From positions 1 to 64,000 of the forward strand of contig NZ_PCPZ01000002.1 of assembly GCF_002979865.1 (NCBI RefSeq): a DNA stretch of 64,000 nt, read 5' to 3'. Positions 28,169 to 37,112 of the stretch are shown here, one piece after another; position 1 is the stretch's first letter, and each line of letters opens with the position of its first letter. This DNA comes from Arthrobacter sp. MYb214 (lineage in GTDB: Bacteria; Actinomycetota; Actinomycetes; Actinomycetales; Micrococcaceae). A program made the translations under genes and the position numbers. The notes beneath the pieces are model-generated. The model was not told the DNA's origin, did not search any database, and saw nothing but the letters and a program-made list of their open reading frames with translations.

Positions 28169-28663
28169 ATGCGAACTTTGGTATTAAACGCAGGATACGA
28201 ACCACTAGCAGTTGTGACGTTCCGTCGAGCACTAGTGCTAGTCATGACCGAAAAAGCGAGCATCGTTCTCCAAGATGATCTCGCCCCCATCCGCAGTTCT
28301 CATGGAGATCTACCTCGGCCAACTGTCATCGTTCTGAAACGCTATGTACGACGCCCCTACAGGGACATGCAACATGTCACTCGTAGGGGCGTTCTGCGTA
28401 GAGACGCTTTTACCTGCGCGTATTGCGGCAAAGCTGCCAATACGATTGACCACGTGATTCCCCGCAGCAGGGGAGGCCAGAACACCTGGGAGAACCTCGT
28501 GGCCGCTTGCCTGCTATGCAATAGCCGCAAAGCGGACAAGATGCTCTCGCAACTGGGCTGGCAACTGCGTATTACACCTCATCGTCCACGCGTTGCTGGC
28601 CATCTGGTTTCGGGACTGCAGCACGTTGATGCGGCATGGGACGAATACTTGCACGCAAGCTAG
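28169..28663 (+). CDS. HNH endonuclease family protein
   Basis: A 164-aa protein of the widespread actinobacterial HNH family that begins MRTLVLNAGYEPLAVV. The HNH core is FTCAYCGKAANTIDHVIPRSRGGQNTWENLVAACLLCNSRKAD: two CxxC pairs bind a structural zinc and DHV supplies the catalytic His. The family is conserved next to core genes, and its biological role is unsettled. ATG 28169 gives the standard start; in-frame ATGs at 28127 and 28151 lie upstream, and GAAGG is 11 bp before the chosen codon. Confidence 0.88.
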   Translation: MRTLVLNAGYEPLAVVTFRRALVLVMTEKASIVLQDDLAPIRSSHGDLPRPTVIVLKRYVRRPYRDMQHVTRRGVLRRDAFTCAYCGKAANTIDHVIPRSRGGQNTWENLVAACLLCNSRKADKMLSQLGWQLRITPHRPRVAGHLVSGLQHVDAAWDEYLHAS

Positions 28664-28701
28664 CCGCTGGCCTGATGCTGCTGGGAGGAACCCAGCGGCG
28701 C

Positions 28702-29112
28702 CTATTTCTTGCTGCGTTCAATGGCTAGCGGCAGGACGCGGTCGCGAAGCAACGGAGCTAGATCGTCGCGTTCCAGGGCCACCTGCGGGTCGATCCACAG
28801 CAGCTCCTCCAATTCCGCTAACGGGACGAGTTCGCCATCGAAGGCTGCGCTGTATAAAGAGGCGCGGATCATCGTCTCCGCCTCGTTGGCAGCCGGTCCG
28901 ATCCATTCGCCGTCGTATTGCAGCTCGTCAGCGGTGAAGCTGAGGCCCAATTCTTCACGAATTTCTCGAATGATAGTTTGTAACGCTGTTTCCCCGGCTT
29001 CGGGTTTGCCGCCAGGTTGCATGAACTTCGTCGTTCCACGCTTGCGAACCAGGAGAATTTCTCCTTGGTTGTTGATTAAACACGCCGCTGAGATCGTCAA
29101 ATTTTTCTTCAC
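28702..29112 (-). CDS. NUDIX hydrolase
   Basis: A 136-aa NUDIX pyrophosphohydrolase with the box GGKPEAGETALQTIIREIREELGL (about residues 37-60) that binds Mg2+ and hydrolyses a nucleoside diphosphate linked to some group X. KKNLTISAACLINNQGEILLVRKRG precedes it. The substrate is unknown; the family includes MutT-like and ADP-ribose enzymes. The GTG at 29112 gives a normal N-terminus and has a TATTGT box 6 bp upstream, suggesting a leaderless mRNA. A TTG start at 29175 would add 21 residues. Confidence 0.85.
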   Translation of the reverse strand: MKKNLTISAACLINNQGEILLVRKRGTTKFMQPGGKPEAGETALQTIIREIREELGLSFTADELQYDGEWIGPAANEAETMIRASLYSAAFDGELVPLAELEELLWIDPQVALERDDLAPLLRDRVLPLAIERSKK

Positions 29113-29114
29113 TA

Positions 29115-29134
29115 AAACACAATATCGCGTGTTT
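29115..29134. promoter_or_regulatory. Inverted repeat over the NUDIX promoter, candidate ROK operator
   Basis: AAACAC and GTGTTT form 6-bp arms around an 8-nt spacer, overlapping the predicted -10 box of the NUDIX gene. It lies in the A+T-rich divergent region shared with the ROK regulator gene. Confidence 0.35.
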
Positions 29135-29299
29135 ACAGGAGTTAGAGATGGTAACGTGCTTAATTGGATCTCCAACGGTTTTAGTTCTAGTTCACCATGG
29201 TTACTTTACTCGCAGTATCTAACCGAAGTATTGATGACTACCGAAAACGTTGGAATTGAAAGATCGATCCATCAACTTTACAGATCTATGGAGCAATAA

Positions 29300-30529
29300 A
29301 TGCGACGGGGTACAAATCTAGGACGCTTGGGAGACTTCAACCAAGCCGTAATTCTTGAGTCAATTCGACGGGCACCAGAGGGAATTAGCCGCGTTGAACT
29401 GGCCGGTTCGACTGGTCTGTCGCCACAGACCATTTCCAACGTTGTCCGCCGTTTGCTGGACGACGGAATCGTCCGAGAAGACCGCACGATCGTCTCCGGA
29501 CCAGGCAAGCCTCGCACCGTTCTGGAGCTCGAAGGCAACCGTCTTGTTTCCATTGGCATCCACCTAGACCCCAGCGTGCTGACCTTCGTCGCAATGAACC
29601 TGCGCGGCGAGGTCCTGCGCGAACGCCGCATCGAAGTTCCCAACCTCGAAGTAGCTACCGAAACTGTCCAGCTCATGGCAACTACCGTTAAGGAACTCAT
29701 TGCCGAGATCCGCGTGCCGAAGAAGCACATCGTCGGTGTCGGCATTGCTGTTCCGGGTCCAGTAAACGTCGAAGAAGGAGTGGTGCTGAACCCGCCACTG
29801 CTCGATGGCTGGGCAGATGTTGAACTGGTGAACCCGCTGCGCAAGCTCTTGCGCCTGCAAGTCATCATCGAAAAGGACACCATCGCTTCAGCAGTTGGCG
29901 AACTGTGGCAGTCCAAGGAAGAGAAGAACAACGACTTCGTCTTCATTTACTGCGGTCACGGCTTCGGCGCTGGCCTGGTATTCAACGGCGATGTCCACCA
30001 CGGTGCAAGCAACAACGCTGGCGAAATCGGCCACTACTCAACCGGTTACAAATCTGTGGCCTGCGAACAATGCGGTGCGGAGGATTGCCTCGCTTCCGGC
30101 ACCTCCTACGAATTCATCGCTGCGCAGGCCAAGGAACGCGGGCTGGAACTGCCAAGCTACGAAATCGTTGGCCCGGAACAGCGGGCTGCCGGAATGAACC
30201 GCCTCTACGAGCTGGCTCACGAAGGAAACAAGGTCGCCAAGGAACTGGTCACCGAAGCCATGATCAAGGTTGGCGAAGTTGCCGGCCAGCTTGCCAACTC
30301 GCTGGACGTTCGCGAAGTCGTCTTCGGCGGTCCACAGTGGGAAAAGGTATCCGAACTGGTCGACGATCAAGTCCGCGACGCCATTGGCCGCCGCTTCGCC
30401 CTGCGCGGAGTGCATGAAATCGAAACCCGCACCTCCGAGCTCGGCTCCAACGTCGGCGCCATCGGTGGCGCTTGCGTGGTCATGGACGCTTCGCTGTCGC
30501 CAAAGGCGACCGCATTGCTGCTGCGTTAA
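29300..30529 (+). CDS. ROK family transcriptional regulator
   Basis: A 409-aa regulator with an N-terminal winged helix (about residues 1-75: GDFNQAVILESIRR, then SRVELAGSTGLSPQTISNVVRRLLDDGIV) and a ROK sugar-kinase-like domain (about 85-400). The latter has GVGIAVPGPVN and a C-G-C cluster CEQCGAEDCLAS, the ROK zinc site. Such proteins (NagC/XylR group) respond to sugars or sugar phosphates. GGAG lies before the ATG. No sugar operon is adjacent, so its targets are elsewhere. Confidence 0.92.
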   Translation: MRRGTNLGRLGDFNQAVILESIRRAPEGISRVELAGSTGLSPQTISNVVRRLLDDGIVREDRTIVSGPGKPRTVLELEGNRLVSIGIHLDPSVLTFVAMNLRGEVLRERRIEVPNLEVATETVQLMATTVKELIAEIRVPKKHIVGVGIAVPGPVNVEEGVVLNPPLLDGWADVELVNPLRKLLRLQVIIEKDTIASAVGELWQSKEEKNNDFVFIYCGHGFGAGLVFNGDVHHGASNNAGEIGHYSTGYKSVACEQCGAEDCLASGTSYEFIAAQAKERGLELPSYEIVGPEQRAAGMNRLYELAHEGNKVAKELVTEAMIKVGEVAGQLANSLDVREVVFGGPQWEKVSELVDDQVRDAIGRRFALRGVHEIETRTSELGSNVGAIGGACVVMDASLSPKATALLLR

Positions 30530-30543
30530 GCGAGACTCATACT

Positions 30544-30587
30544 AAGCACTGCGGGTACGTTCCAGATGGAACGTACCCGCAGTGCTT
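30544..30587 (+). terminator. Terminator of the ROK gene
   Basis: A perfect 21-bp stem (30544-30564 with 30567-30587) around a 2-nt gap lies 14 bp after the stop codon. Confidence 0.85.
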
Positions 30588-30605
30588 AACGCCGTAGTAA
30601 CGACA

Positions 30606-30645
30606 AGAGCCTTGTTTCCCGTCCGAGGACTGGAAACAAGGCTCT
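30606..30645 (-). terminator. Terminator of tRNA-Arg
   Basis: A perfect 14-bp stem (AGAGCCTTGTTTCC and its complement) starts 6 bp beyond the 3' end of the minus-strand tRNA-Arg. Confidence 0.8.
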
Positions 30646-30650
30646 AGTTG

Positions 30651-30724
30651 TGCCCCTGGCCGGAATCGAACCGACGGCCTACCCTTTAGGAGAGGGTCGC
30701 TCTATCCTACTGAGCTACAGGGGC
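30651..30724 (-). tRNA. tRNA-Arg (anticodon CCT)
   Basis: On the minus strand: acceptor GCCCCTG/CAGGGGC, D-arm GCTC/GAGC, anticodon stem ACCCT/AGGGT with loop CTCCTAA, and T-arm GTCGG-TTCGATT-CCGGC. The discriminator is A and CCA is not encoded. Confidence 0.96.
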
Positions 30725-30791
30725 ATGGGCGTGAAAACACCAACAACACTATCTTACTAGGATGTCCCGGGTGTAATTCCCACGCACTGGC

Positions 30792-31454
30792 TTAGGCAGT
30801 ACCCTCGCGAATTGCGAGCATCTTTGCCTTGAGCGCACGATTGGCACGGATAGCGCCAAGACCCACAACAAGACCCGCAGTGATGATCAGCAGTGCCCAG
30901 CGGATGGTCGTGAGGATCGATGCCAAAACGACAGCTCCTTCACTGAGGTCTCCAGTGAACAGGGCATCAATTGCGAAGTTCTCCCAAATATCGATTGCTG
31001 CGAAGCCCAGAGGGGCAACCCAAGCCAGCCAACGCGTCTGGCGGTTAGGAATCCAGCGGATGAACAACAGCATGGAGAAGACCGCCGTAAACATCGGGAA
31101 GAGGAAACCAGCGGTCTTGTGCAAGTAGTTGAGCTGGCCAACAGCATCTTCATCCATGGCGCCACGCAATGCTTCTATGTCGCTTACGGTGTAGCCGAAA
31201 ATACGCTGATCGGGCATCGCCAGGGAATCGCTGAGGTCCTGCATCTGCACCATCGTGAGCAGATGGTAGTACGCGAATAGCGCAGCGCATATGATCAAGC
31301 CCACCGAGATCAGCAGCATCGGGTTCGAACTGTTCTCGTGGGAGGTGCTTTGCACCTTGCCTGGCCCCATGTTCATGCCGCGCGGCGCGTTCGGCGCCTG
31401 GGCGAACTGCTGGGGCTTGCGGTATTCCTTGGTTTTCCTGACCTTCTTTGCCAT
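30792..31454 (-). CDS. Four-helix membrane protein of unknown function
   Basis: The 220-aa product has a basic N-terminus of about 45 residues (MAKKVRKTKEYRKP...), then four hydrophobic segments at about 46-67, 114-132, 140-158 and 177-203. I do not recognise the family. A soluble loop of about 45 residues lies between the first two helices. It is transcribed toward tRNA-Arg and diverges from pcrA with an 83-bp gap. Confidence 0.75.
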   Translation of the reverse strand: MAKKVRKTKEYRKPQQFAQAPNAPRGMNMGPGKVQSTSHENSSNPMLLISVGLIICAALFAYYHLLTMVQMQDLSDSLAMPDQRIFGYTVSDIEALRGAMDEDAVGQLNYLHKTAGFLFPMFTAVFSMLLFIRWIPNRQTRWLAWVAPLGFAAIDIWENFAIDALFTGDLSEGAVVLASILTTIRWALLIITAGLVVGLGAIRANRALKAKMLAIREGTA

Positions 31455-31537
31455 ATCTCCTATTATGCCCGGCCAATAGCGTGGGCTTTCCCGCTCACAC
31501 TGAAAGTGTCCGGCGCTCCACGTAGACTGGCTACATC

Positions 31538-33916
31538 ATGGATTTCCTTTTTGACGATTTCGCCCCAGATACCGCACAGCAGGTCATGCCCACTGCTGAG
31601 GAGCTTTTGGTCGGCATGAACCCGCAGCAGGAAGAAGCAGTTCGTTATGCTGGGGGCCCGTTGCTGATCGTGGCCGGCGCTGGTTCAGGAAAGACCCGTG
31701 TGCTTACGCACCGCATTGCCTACCTCCTGGCGACCGGCCGTGCTCGGCCGCACGAAATCCTGGCGATCACCTTCACCAACAAGGCCGCTGCCGAAATGCG
31801 CGAACGAGCCGCTGAGCTTATTGGCGACGAGCAAGCGAAGAAGATGTGGATCTCTACTTTCCACTCCTCATGCGTGCGTATTTTGCGTCGCGAGGCGGCC
31901 ACCATTGGAATGAAATCCAACTTCTCAATCTACGACTCCACGGATTCCTTGCGCCTGATCACCTTAGTCGCCAAATCTTTGGAGATCGACCCGAAGCGTT
32001 TCACGCCCAAGGCGATTGCCCACAAGATCTCCTCGTTGAAAAATGAGCTGATAGATGATGAAGACTACGCGGCGACGATCAATACCAATGATCCGTTCTC
32101 GCGAGCCGTTTCCGAGGTCTACCGCGGTTACACGCGCCGCCTGCGCGCTGCCAACGCCATGGACTTCGACGACCTGATTGGACAGGTCGTCTACATGTTC
32201 CGTGCGTTCCCGCGAGTGGCCGATAACTACCGCCGCCGGTTCCGCCATGTGCTCATTGACGAATACCAGGATACTAACCACGCCCAGTACTCGCTGGTGC
32301 GTGAACTCACCGGTGCCGAAGGTGATACCGTCCCAGGCGAACTGACCGTTGTCGGCGACTCCGACCAGTCGATTTACGCTTTCCGCGGTGCCGATATCCG
32401 CAACATCGTCGACTTCGAAAAGGACTATCCGAACGCGGCAACCATCAAGCTGGAACAGAACTATCGTTCCACCCAGACAATTCTGTCCGCGGCCAACGAG
32501 GTCATCAAGCGAAACCCCGACCGCAATGACAAGAAGCTGTGGACTGCCAGCGGCGACGGCGAGAAGATCACCGGTTATGTTGGGGAGTCAGAATCCGACG
32601 AAGCACGCTGGATTGCCGAAGAAATACTTCGCTTGAACGATGACGAGGATGTCCGCCCGGGCGACGTGGCGATCTTCTACCGCACTAACGCCCAATCGCG
32701 TGCACTGGAAGAACAGCTGATGCGCGTGGACCTGAAGTACCGCGTAGTCGGCGGCACCAGGTTCTACGACCGCAAGGAAATCAAGGACGCACTGGCCTAC
32801 CTGCGCGCCTTGGTGAACCCGGATGATGACATCAACGTCCGCCGAATCCTCAACGAGCCCAAGCGCGGCATCGGCGACCGTGCCGAAGGCGCCGTGGCAG
32901 CGTTGGCTGAACGGGATCGCGTTTCCTTCATGGACGCATTGCGCCGTTCGGATGAAGCACCAGGCTTGGGAACCCGCGGAATCAAGATGACTGCTGCGTT
33001 TGTCTCCATGATGGATGACTTGAAGACCGTGGCGGAAGGCTCAGGGCCGGCAGAGGCCCTTGAAGCAGTGCTGGAGCAGACCGGATACCTGGAGACCCTT
33101 CGGCTCTCCTCGGATCCGCAGGATGAGTCGCGGGTGGAGAACCTCGCCGAATTAGTCGCCGTGGTCCGGGACTACGTGAACGAAGAACCGGAAGGCGGTC
33201 TCGAAGGGTTCCTGGAGCGCGTGGCGCTCGTAGCCGATGCCGACCAGATTCCAGAGGCTCCCAGCGATGATGAGGGAGCAGCAATGGCCGTGCAGGAAGG
33301 CGTGGTCACCTTGATGACCCTGCATACTGCCAAGGGCTTGGAATTCCCGGTGGTCTTCCTGACGGGCATGGAGCACGGTGTCTTCCCGCACCAGCGTTCC
33401 ATGACCGACGAAAAGGAACTGGCCGAGGAACGCCGCCTGGCCTATGTCGGACTGACCCGTGCCCGTGAACGCCTGTACCTGACCCGTGCCGAACAGCGCA
33501 GCCTCTGGGGGCAGGCCCAGTACAACCCTGCGAGCCAGTTCCTGGAAGAGGTTCCGGGCGAGCTGATCGACTGGAAGAGCGAGGGCTCTGGCGGTGGAAT
33601 GGGCTTCGGTTTCGGTAACGCAGCGGTGAATTTCGCCACGAGCAGATATGAACGTGGCAGCCACTGGGGTGCAGGTTCGGCATCGGCGCAACCGGTGCGA
33701 GGGCACAACGCCGCCCCTATTTCCAAGACGCGAGTTGTGCAGAATAAGGACATTACCATCCCTGAAGTCGGGCAGAATGTTAAGCATTCCTCGTTTGGCT
33801 TGGGCACTGTTATTGCTTTAGAGGGCGCAGGCGACAAGACGGTGGCCAAGGTGCAGTTCCCGGACTCCGAGAAGAGGCTATTGCTGCGCTATGCACCGCT
33901 AGAAATCGTGGACTAG
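31538..33916 (+). CDS. pcrA: ATP-dependent DNA helicase PcrA/UvrD
   Basis: A 792-aa superfamily 1A 3'-5' helicase used in nucleotide-excision repair and in clearing recombination or transcription complexes. The motifs run in order: Walker A AGAGSGKT at 46-53, AITFTNKAAAEM, the DEYQDT box, GDSDQSIYAFRGAD, YRTNAQSRALEE, TLHTAKGLEFPVVF and VGLTRARERLYLT. The C-terminal ~70 residues after a low-complexity linker form the Tudor-like module (GQNVKHSSFGLGTVI) that contacts RNA polymerase in PcrA. Length and domain order are normal for actinobacteria. Confidence 0.97.
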   Translation: MDFLFDDFAPDTAQQVMPTAEELLVGMNPQQEEAVRYAGGPLLIVAGAGSGKTRVLTHRIAYLLATGRARPHEILAITFTNKAAAEMRERAAELIGDEQAKKMWISTFHSSCVRILRREAATIGMKSNFSIYDSTDSLRLITLVAKSLEIDPKRFTPKAIAHKISSLKNELIDDEDYAATINTNDPFSRAVSEVYRGYTRRLRAANAMDFDDLIGQVVYMFRAFPRVADNYRRRFRHVLIDEYQDTNHAQYSLVRELTGAEGDTVPGELTVVGDSDQSIYAFRGADIRNIVDFEKDYPNAATIKLEQNYRSTQTILSAANEVIKRNPDRNDKKLWTASGDGEKITGYVGESESDEARWIAEEILRLNDDEDVRPGDVAIFYRTNAQSRALEEQLMRVDLKYRVVGGTRFYDRKEIKDALAYLRALVNPDDDINVRRILNEPKRGIGDRAEGAVAALAERDRVSFMDALRRSDEAPGLGTRGIKMTAAFVSMMDDLKTVAEGSGPAEALEAVLEQTGYLETLRLSSDPQDESRVENLAELVAVVRDYVNEEPEGGLEGFLERVALVADADQIPEAPSDDEGAAMAVQEGVVTLMTLHTAKGLEFPVVFLTGMEHGVFPHQRSMTDEKELAEERRLAYVGLTRARERLYLTRAEQRSLWGQAQYNPASQFLEEVPGELIDWKSEGSGGGMGFGFGNAAVNFATSRYERGSHWGAGSASAQPVRGHNAAPISKTRVVQNKDITIPEVGQNVKHSSFGLGTVIALEGAGDKTVAKVQFPDSEKRLLLRYAPLEIVD

Positions 33917-34158
33917 CCGACGGGCCCTCCGTGTTTCCTGCGTCACATTCGGCTGCTTTGATGCAGGACCCGCGAGTTTCTCTACGTGTTGTAAAAGTGG
34001 GAAGTTTGCGAAAGTCGGGATAGTCTGAGAGGTGCGCACGGGCTACGGCGCCTAACGACGTCCCGGTAGTTGCGGTGCGCTCTCTTTGGCATGGCATGGA
34101 TTTCGGTCTGTGGCCGTGCCGCGAGTCAGCATGAACTTCGAACGAAGGACACAAACCC

Positions 34159-35331
34159 GTGGACCTGTATGAGTACCAGGCGCGCGATCTATTCGAGGCA
34201 CACGGCGTTCCCGTGCTTGCCGGTATCGTCGCTTACACCCCGGAAGAAGCAAAAGCCGCAGCTGAGAAGATCGGCGGCGTTGTTGTAGTAAAGGCACAGG
34301 TCAAGGTTGGTGGCCGTGGCAAGGCTGGCGGCGTCAAGGTCGCTAAGACCGCCGACGAAGCTTTCGAGCACGCTTCCAACATCCTCGGTATGGACATCAA
34401 GGGCCACACCGTAAACAAGGTCATGATCGCTCAGGGCGCCGACATTGCTGAGGAATTCTACTTCTCCGTACTGCTGGACCGTGCAAACCGCAACTACCTG
34501 GCCATGTGCTCGGTAGAAGGTGGCATGGAGATCGAGGTGCTCGCAGTTGAGCGCCCGGATGCTCTGGCGAAGGTTGCCGTTGACCCAATCGTCGGCATTG
34601 ATGCCGCGAAGGCCGCTGAAATCGTTGAGGCAGCTAACTTCCCTGAAGAGCTGCGCGCAAAGGTTGCAGACACCATCCAGAAGCTCTGGGTTGTATTCAA
34701 GGAAGAAGACGCCACCCTCGTAGAGGTAAACCCACTGGTGAAGACCGGTGCCGGTGACATCGTTGCACTGGATGGCAAGGTTTCCCTGGACGACAACGCA
34801 TCTGAGGTTCGCCACCCGGCTCACGAAGAGCTCGAGGACAAGGGCGCAGCCGATCCGCTGGAAGCCAAGGCAAAGGCCGCTGGCCTGAACTACGTCAAGC
34901 TGGACGGCGAAGTAGGCATCATCGGCAACGGTGCTGGCCTGGTCATGTCGACCCTGGACGTTGTTGCCTACGCTGGCGAGAACCACGGTTCGGTCAAGCC
35001 TGCTAACTTCCTTGACATTGGCGGTGGCGCATCGGCTGAGGTCATGGCTAACGGCCTTGACGTCATCCTGAATGACCCACAGGTCAAGTCGGTCTTCGTC
35101 AACGTCTTCGGTGGCATCACCGCATGTGACGCTGTCGCAAACGGCATCGTTGGCGCGCTGAACACCCTGGGTGACGCAGCGAACAAGCCACTGGTTGTCC
35201 GCCTGGACGGCAACAACGTTGAAGAGGGTCGCGCCATCTTGGCCGAGGCCAACCACCCGTTGGTCACCCTGGCAGCAACCATGGATGAGGGCGCCGACAA
35301 GGCTGCCGAGCTCGCCAACGCAGCGAAGTAA
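34159..35331 (+). CDS. sucC: Succinyl-CoA synthetase, beta subunit
   Basis: A 390-aa ATP-grasp subunit of the TCA-cycle enzyme that interconverts succinyl-CoA and succinate with nucleotide triphosphate formation. [44 protein letters not shown] and the [16 protein letters not shown] and [16 protein letters not shown] blocks are typical. It starts with GTG. sucD follows 16 bp later, forming the usual sucCD operon. A 242-bp gap after pcrA carries its promoter. Confidence 0.97.
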   Translation: MDLYEYQARDLFEAHGVPVLAGIVAYTPEEAKAAAEKIGGVVVVKAQVKVGGRGKAGGVKVAKTADEAFEHASNILGMDIKGHTVNKVMIAQGADIAEEFYFSVLLDRANRNYLAMCSVEGGMEIEVLAVERPDALAKVAVDPIVGIDAAKAAEIVEAANFPEELRAKVADTIQKLWVVFKEEDATLVEVNPLVKTGAGDIVALDGKVSLDDNASEVRHPAHEELEDKGAADPLEAKAKAAGLNYVKLDGEVGIIGNGAGLVMSTLDVVAYAGENHGSVKPANFLDIGGGASAEVMANGLDVILNDPQVKSVFVNVFGGITACDAVANGIVGALNTLGDAANKPLVVRLDGNNVEEGRAILAEANHPLVTLAATMDEGADKAAELANAAK

Positions 35332-35347
35332 GAGGGATAAGCGAACA

Positions 35348-36250
35348 ATGAGCATTTACCTGAACAAGGACTCCAAGGTCATCGTCCAGGGCATCACCGG
35401 CGGCGAAGGCACCAAGCACACCGCCCTGATGCTCAAGGCTGGCACCAACATTGTTGGCGGCGTTAACGCCCGCAAGGCCGGCACCACCGTGACCCACGGT
35501 GACCAGGACATCAAGGTGTACGGCACCGTGGCTGAGGCCAAGGCCGAGACAGGCGCAGACGTATCGATCGTCTTCGTCCCACCTAAGTTCACCAAGGACG
35601 CAGTCGTTGAGGCTATCGAGGCCGAAGTTGGCCTCGTTGTAGTCATCACCGAAGGTGTTCCAGTACAGGACTCCGCTGAGTTCTGGGCTCTGGCACAGTC
35701 GAAGGTTGACGCCGACGGCAACCAGATCACCCGCATCATCGGCCCTAACTGCCCAGGCATCATCACCCCAGGTGAAGCACTGGTTGGTATCACCCCGAAC
35801 AACATCACCGGCAAGGGCCCAATCGGCTTGGTTTCCAAGTCAGGTACCCTGACCTACCAGATGATGTACGAACTGCGCGACTTGGGCTTCTCGACCGCAA
35901 TCGGCATCGGCGGCGACCCAGTCATCGGCACCACCCACATCGATGCCCTGGCTGCTTTCGAAGCTGATCCAGAAACCAAAGCCATCGTCATGATCGGTGA
36001 AATCGGTGGCGACGCTGAAGAGCGCGCTGCTGATTACATCAAGGCCAACGTCACCAAGCCAGTTGTTGGCTACGTGGCTGGCTTCACCGCTCCTGAGGGC
36101 AAGACCATGGGCCACGCAGGCGCCATCGTTTCCGGTTCGGCTGGCACCGCCCAGGCGAAGAAGGAAGCACTGGAAGCTGCAGGCGTCAAGGTCGGCAAGA
36201 CTCCTTCGGAGACTGCTGTGCTGCTGCGCGAAGTTTACGCAGCTCTCTAA
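35348..36250 (+). CDS. sucD: Succinyl-CoA synthetase, alpha subunit
   Basis: The 300-aa alpha subunit, which binds CoA and carries the phosphohistidine. The CoA site [12 protein letters not shown] is near residue 15, [12 protein letters not shown] is central, and [14 protein letters not shown] near residue 255 holds the active His. In the usual E. coli numbering the CoA-site sequence is GFTGSQGTFH, so GGEGTKH is the common actinobacterial form. ATG 35348 was chosen because it gives the family start and follows GAGGGATAAG. Confidence 0.97.
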   Translation: MSIYLNKDSKVIVQGITGGEGTKHTALMLKAGTNIVGGVNARKAGTTVTHGDQDIKVYGTVAEAKAETGADVSIVFVPPKFTKDAVVEAIEAEVGLVVVITEGVPVQDSAEFWALAQSKVDADGNQITRIIGPNCPGIITPGEALVGITPNNITGKGPIGLVSKSGTLTYQMMYELRDLGFSTAIGIGGDPVIGTTHIDALAAFEADPETKAIVMIGEIGGDAEERAADYIKANVTKPVVGYVAGFTAPEGKTMGHAGAIVSGSAGTAQAKKEALEAAGVKVGKTPSETAVLLREVYAAL

Positions 36251-36297
36251 GCTGACGCTGAACCAGGGCTGACGCCCTGGAGCATACGCCGGAAACG

Positions 36298-36343
36298 AAC
36301 GGTCGCCGTTTCTCCTGAATCTTCAGGAAAAGCGGCGACCGTT
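36298..36343 (+). terminator. sucCD terminator
   Basis: An 11-bp outer stem (AACGGTCGCCG with CGGCGACCGTT) encloses an inner TCCTGA/TCAGGA stem, about 50 bp after sucD. Confidence 0.75.
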
Positions 36344-36437
36344 TCGCATTTAATTGAAATCTTCTAGTCAAACCGCTGATGCACTCATAAGCTGATTAGA
36401 ATATATGGTTCCAGGGTCTAATGAAAAAGGATTGCCG

Positions 36438-37034
36438 ATGATGCGGAGAAGCTACTGGGCAACACTAGCGTGCTTATCCCTGGCATTGGCATCATGCACG
36501 AGCCCGGAGGTCGGCGAAAGTACGGGGCCGATGCCTTTGAGCCCCGAAACGGCAAGTTCCTGCGATCGACCGTACATTGCCAGTGGCGGTCAGTTGCGTG
36601 GCGCACCGCAGCTGATCCGGGTCGACCGGTTCCACGATCAGCAGATGCGCCAAACTCTGATCGACGCACCCACCGGCTCGACTATCAGCTTCAGCCCTCG
36701 TCCCAAGTGGGACAACGTCAATGAAGTGCTCATGGCAGCCAGCGCCGTCTCCGAAACCACTGTCGCCGAAGAGCCCTACGATGCCAGTGACGGGCTGGAA
36801 TCGTTGATCAGAAGCTCCGACCAGTCTGCGGGGCTTCTGGGCTACTGGGCAGCGCGTCCCGTGACCTACACATATAGCGTTCAATGCCTCAACGAGCAGC
36901 AGAGCCGCTACACGCTGGTCTTCGATACCTGGTCCGACTCCGAATTCGGAATCCTTGACTGCAAGCTGAGGCTGGATGCGATGGCTCAATGGGCTGCGCA
37001 AGCAGCCTATGAATCCTACTGCCAATCCTCCTAG
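36438..37034 (+). CDS. Putative lipoprotein of unknown function
   Basis: A 198-aa exported protein. The signal sequence MMRRSYWATLACLSLALASC ends in a lipobox LASC, so Cys20 would be lipidated and the protein held on the outer face of the membrane. The mature part has no motif I recognise; it contains four further Cys residues at DRP-, -QCLN, -DCKL and -SYCQSS. AAGGA precedes the ATG. It stands alone and converges on the ProP-type transporter. Confidence 0.8.
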   Translation: MMRRSYWATLACLSLALASCTSPEVGESTGPMPLSPETASSCDRPYIASGGQLRGAPQLIRVDRFHDQQMRQTLIDAPTGSTISFSPRPKWDNVNEVLMAASAVSETTVAEEPYDASDGLESLIRSSDQSAGLLGYWAARPVTYTYSVQCLNEQQSRYTLVFDTWSDSEFGILDCKLRLDAMAQWAAQAAYESYCQSS

Positions 37035-37054
37035 CCGTTGAGCCGGATACAACA

Positions 37055-37092
37055 ATGGCGGGGCTGGTTCCGCTTGGAACCGGCTCCGCCAT
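37055..37092. terminator. Bidirectional terminator
   Basis: A 17-bp stem with two wobble pairs (37055-37071 with 37076-37092) and a CGCTT-type loop lies between two convergent genes. Confidence 0.8.
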
Positions 37093-37112
37093 CGCTTAAC
37101 CCTATTGCGAGG

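Noticed and set aside
28709-29299. 196-codon plus-strand frame antisense to the NUDIX gene
   Set aside because: The NUDIX box is clear on the minus strand, and the plus-strand product has no motif.
34189-35355. 388-codon open frame antisense to sucC
   Set aside because: It is a shadow frame; sucC is unambiguous.
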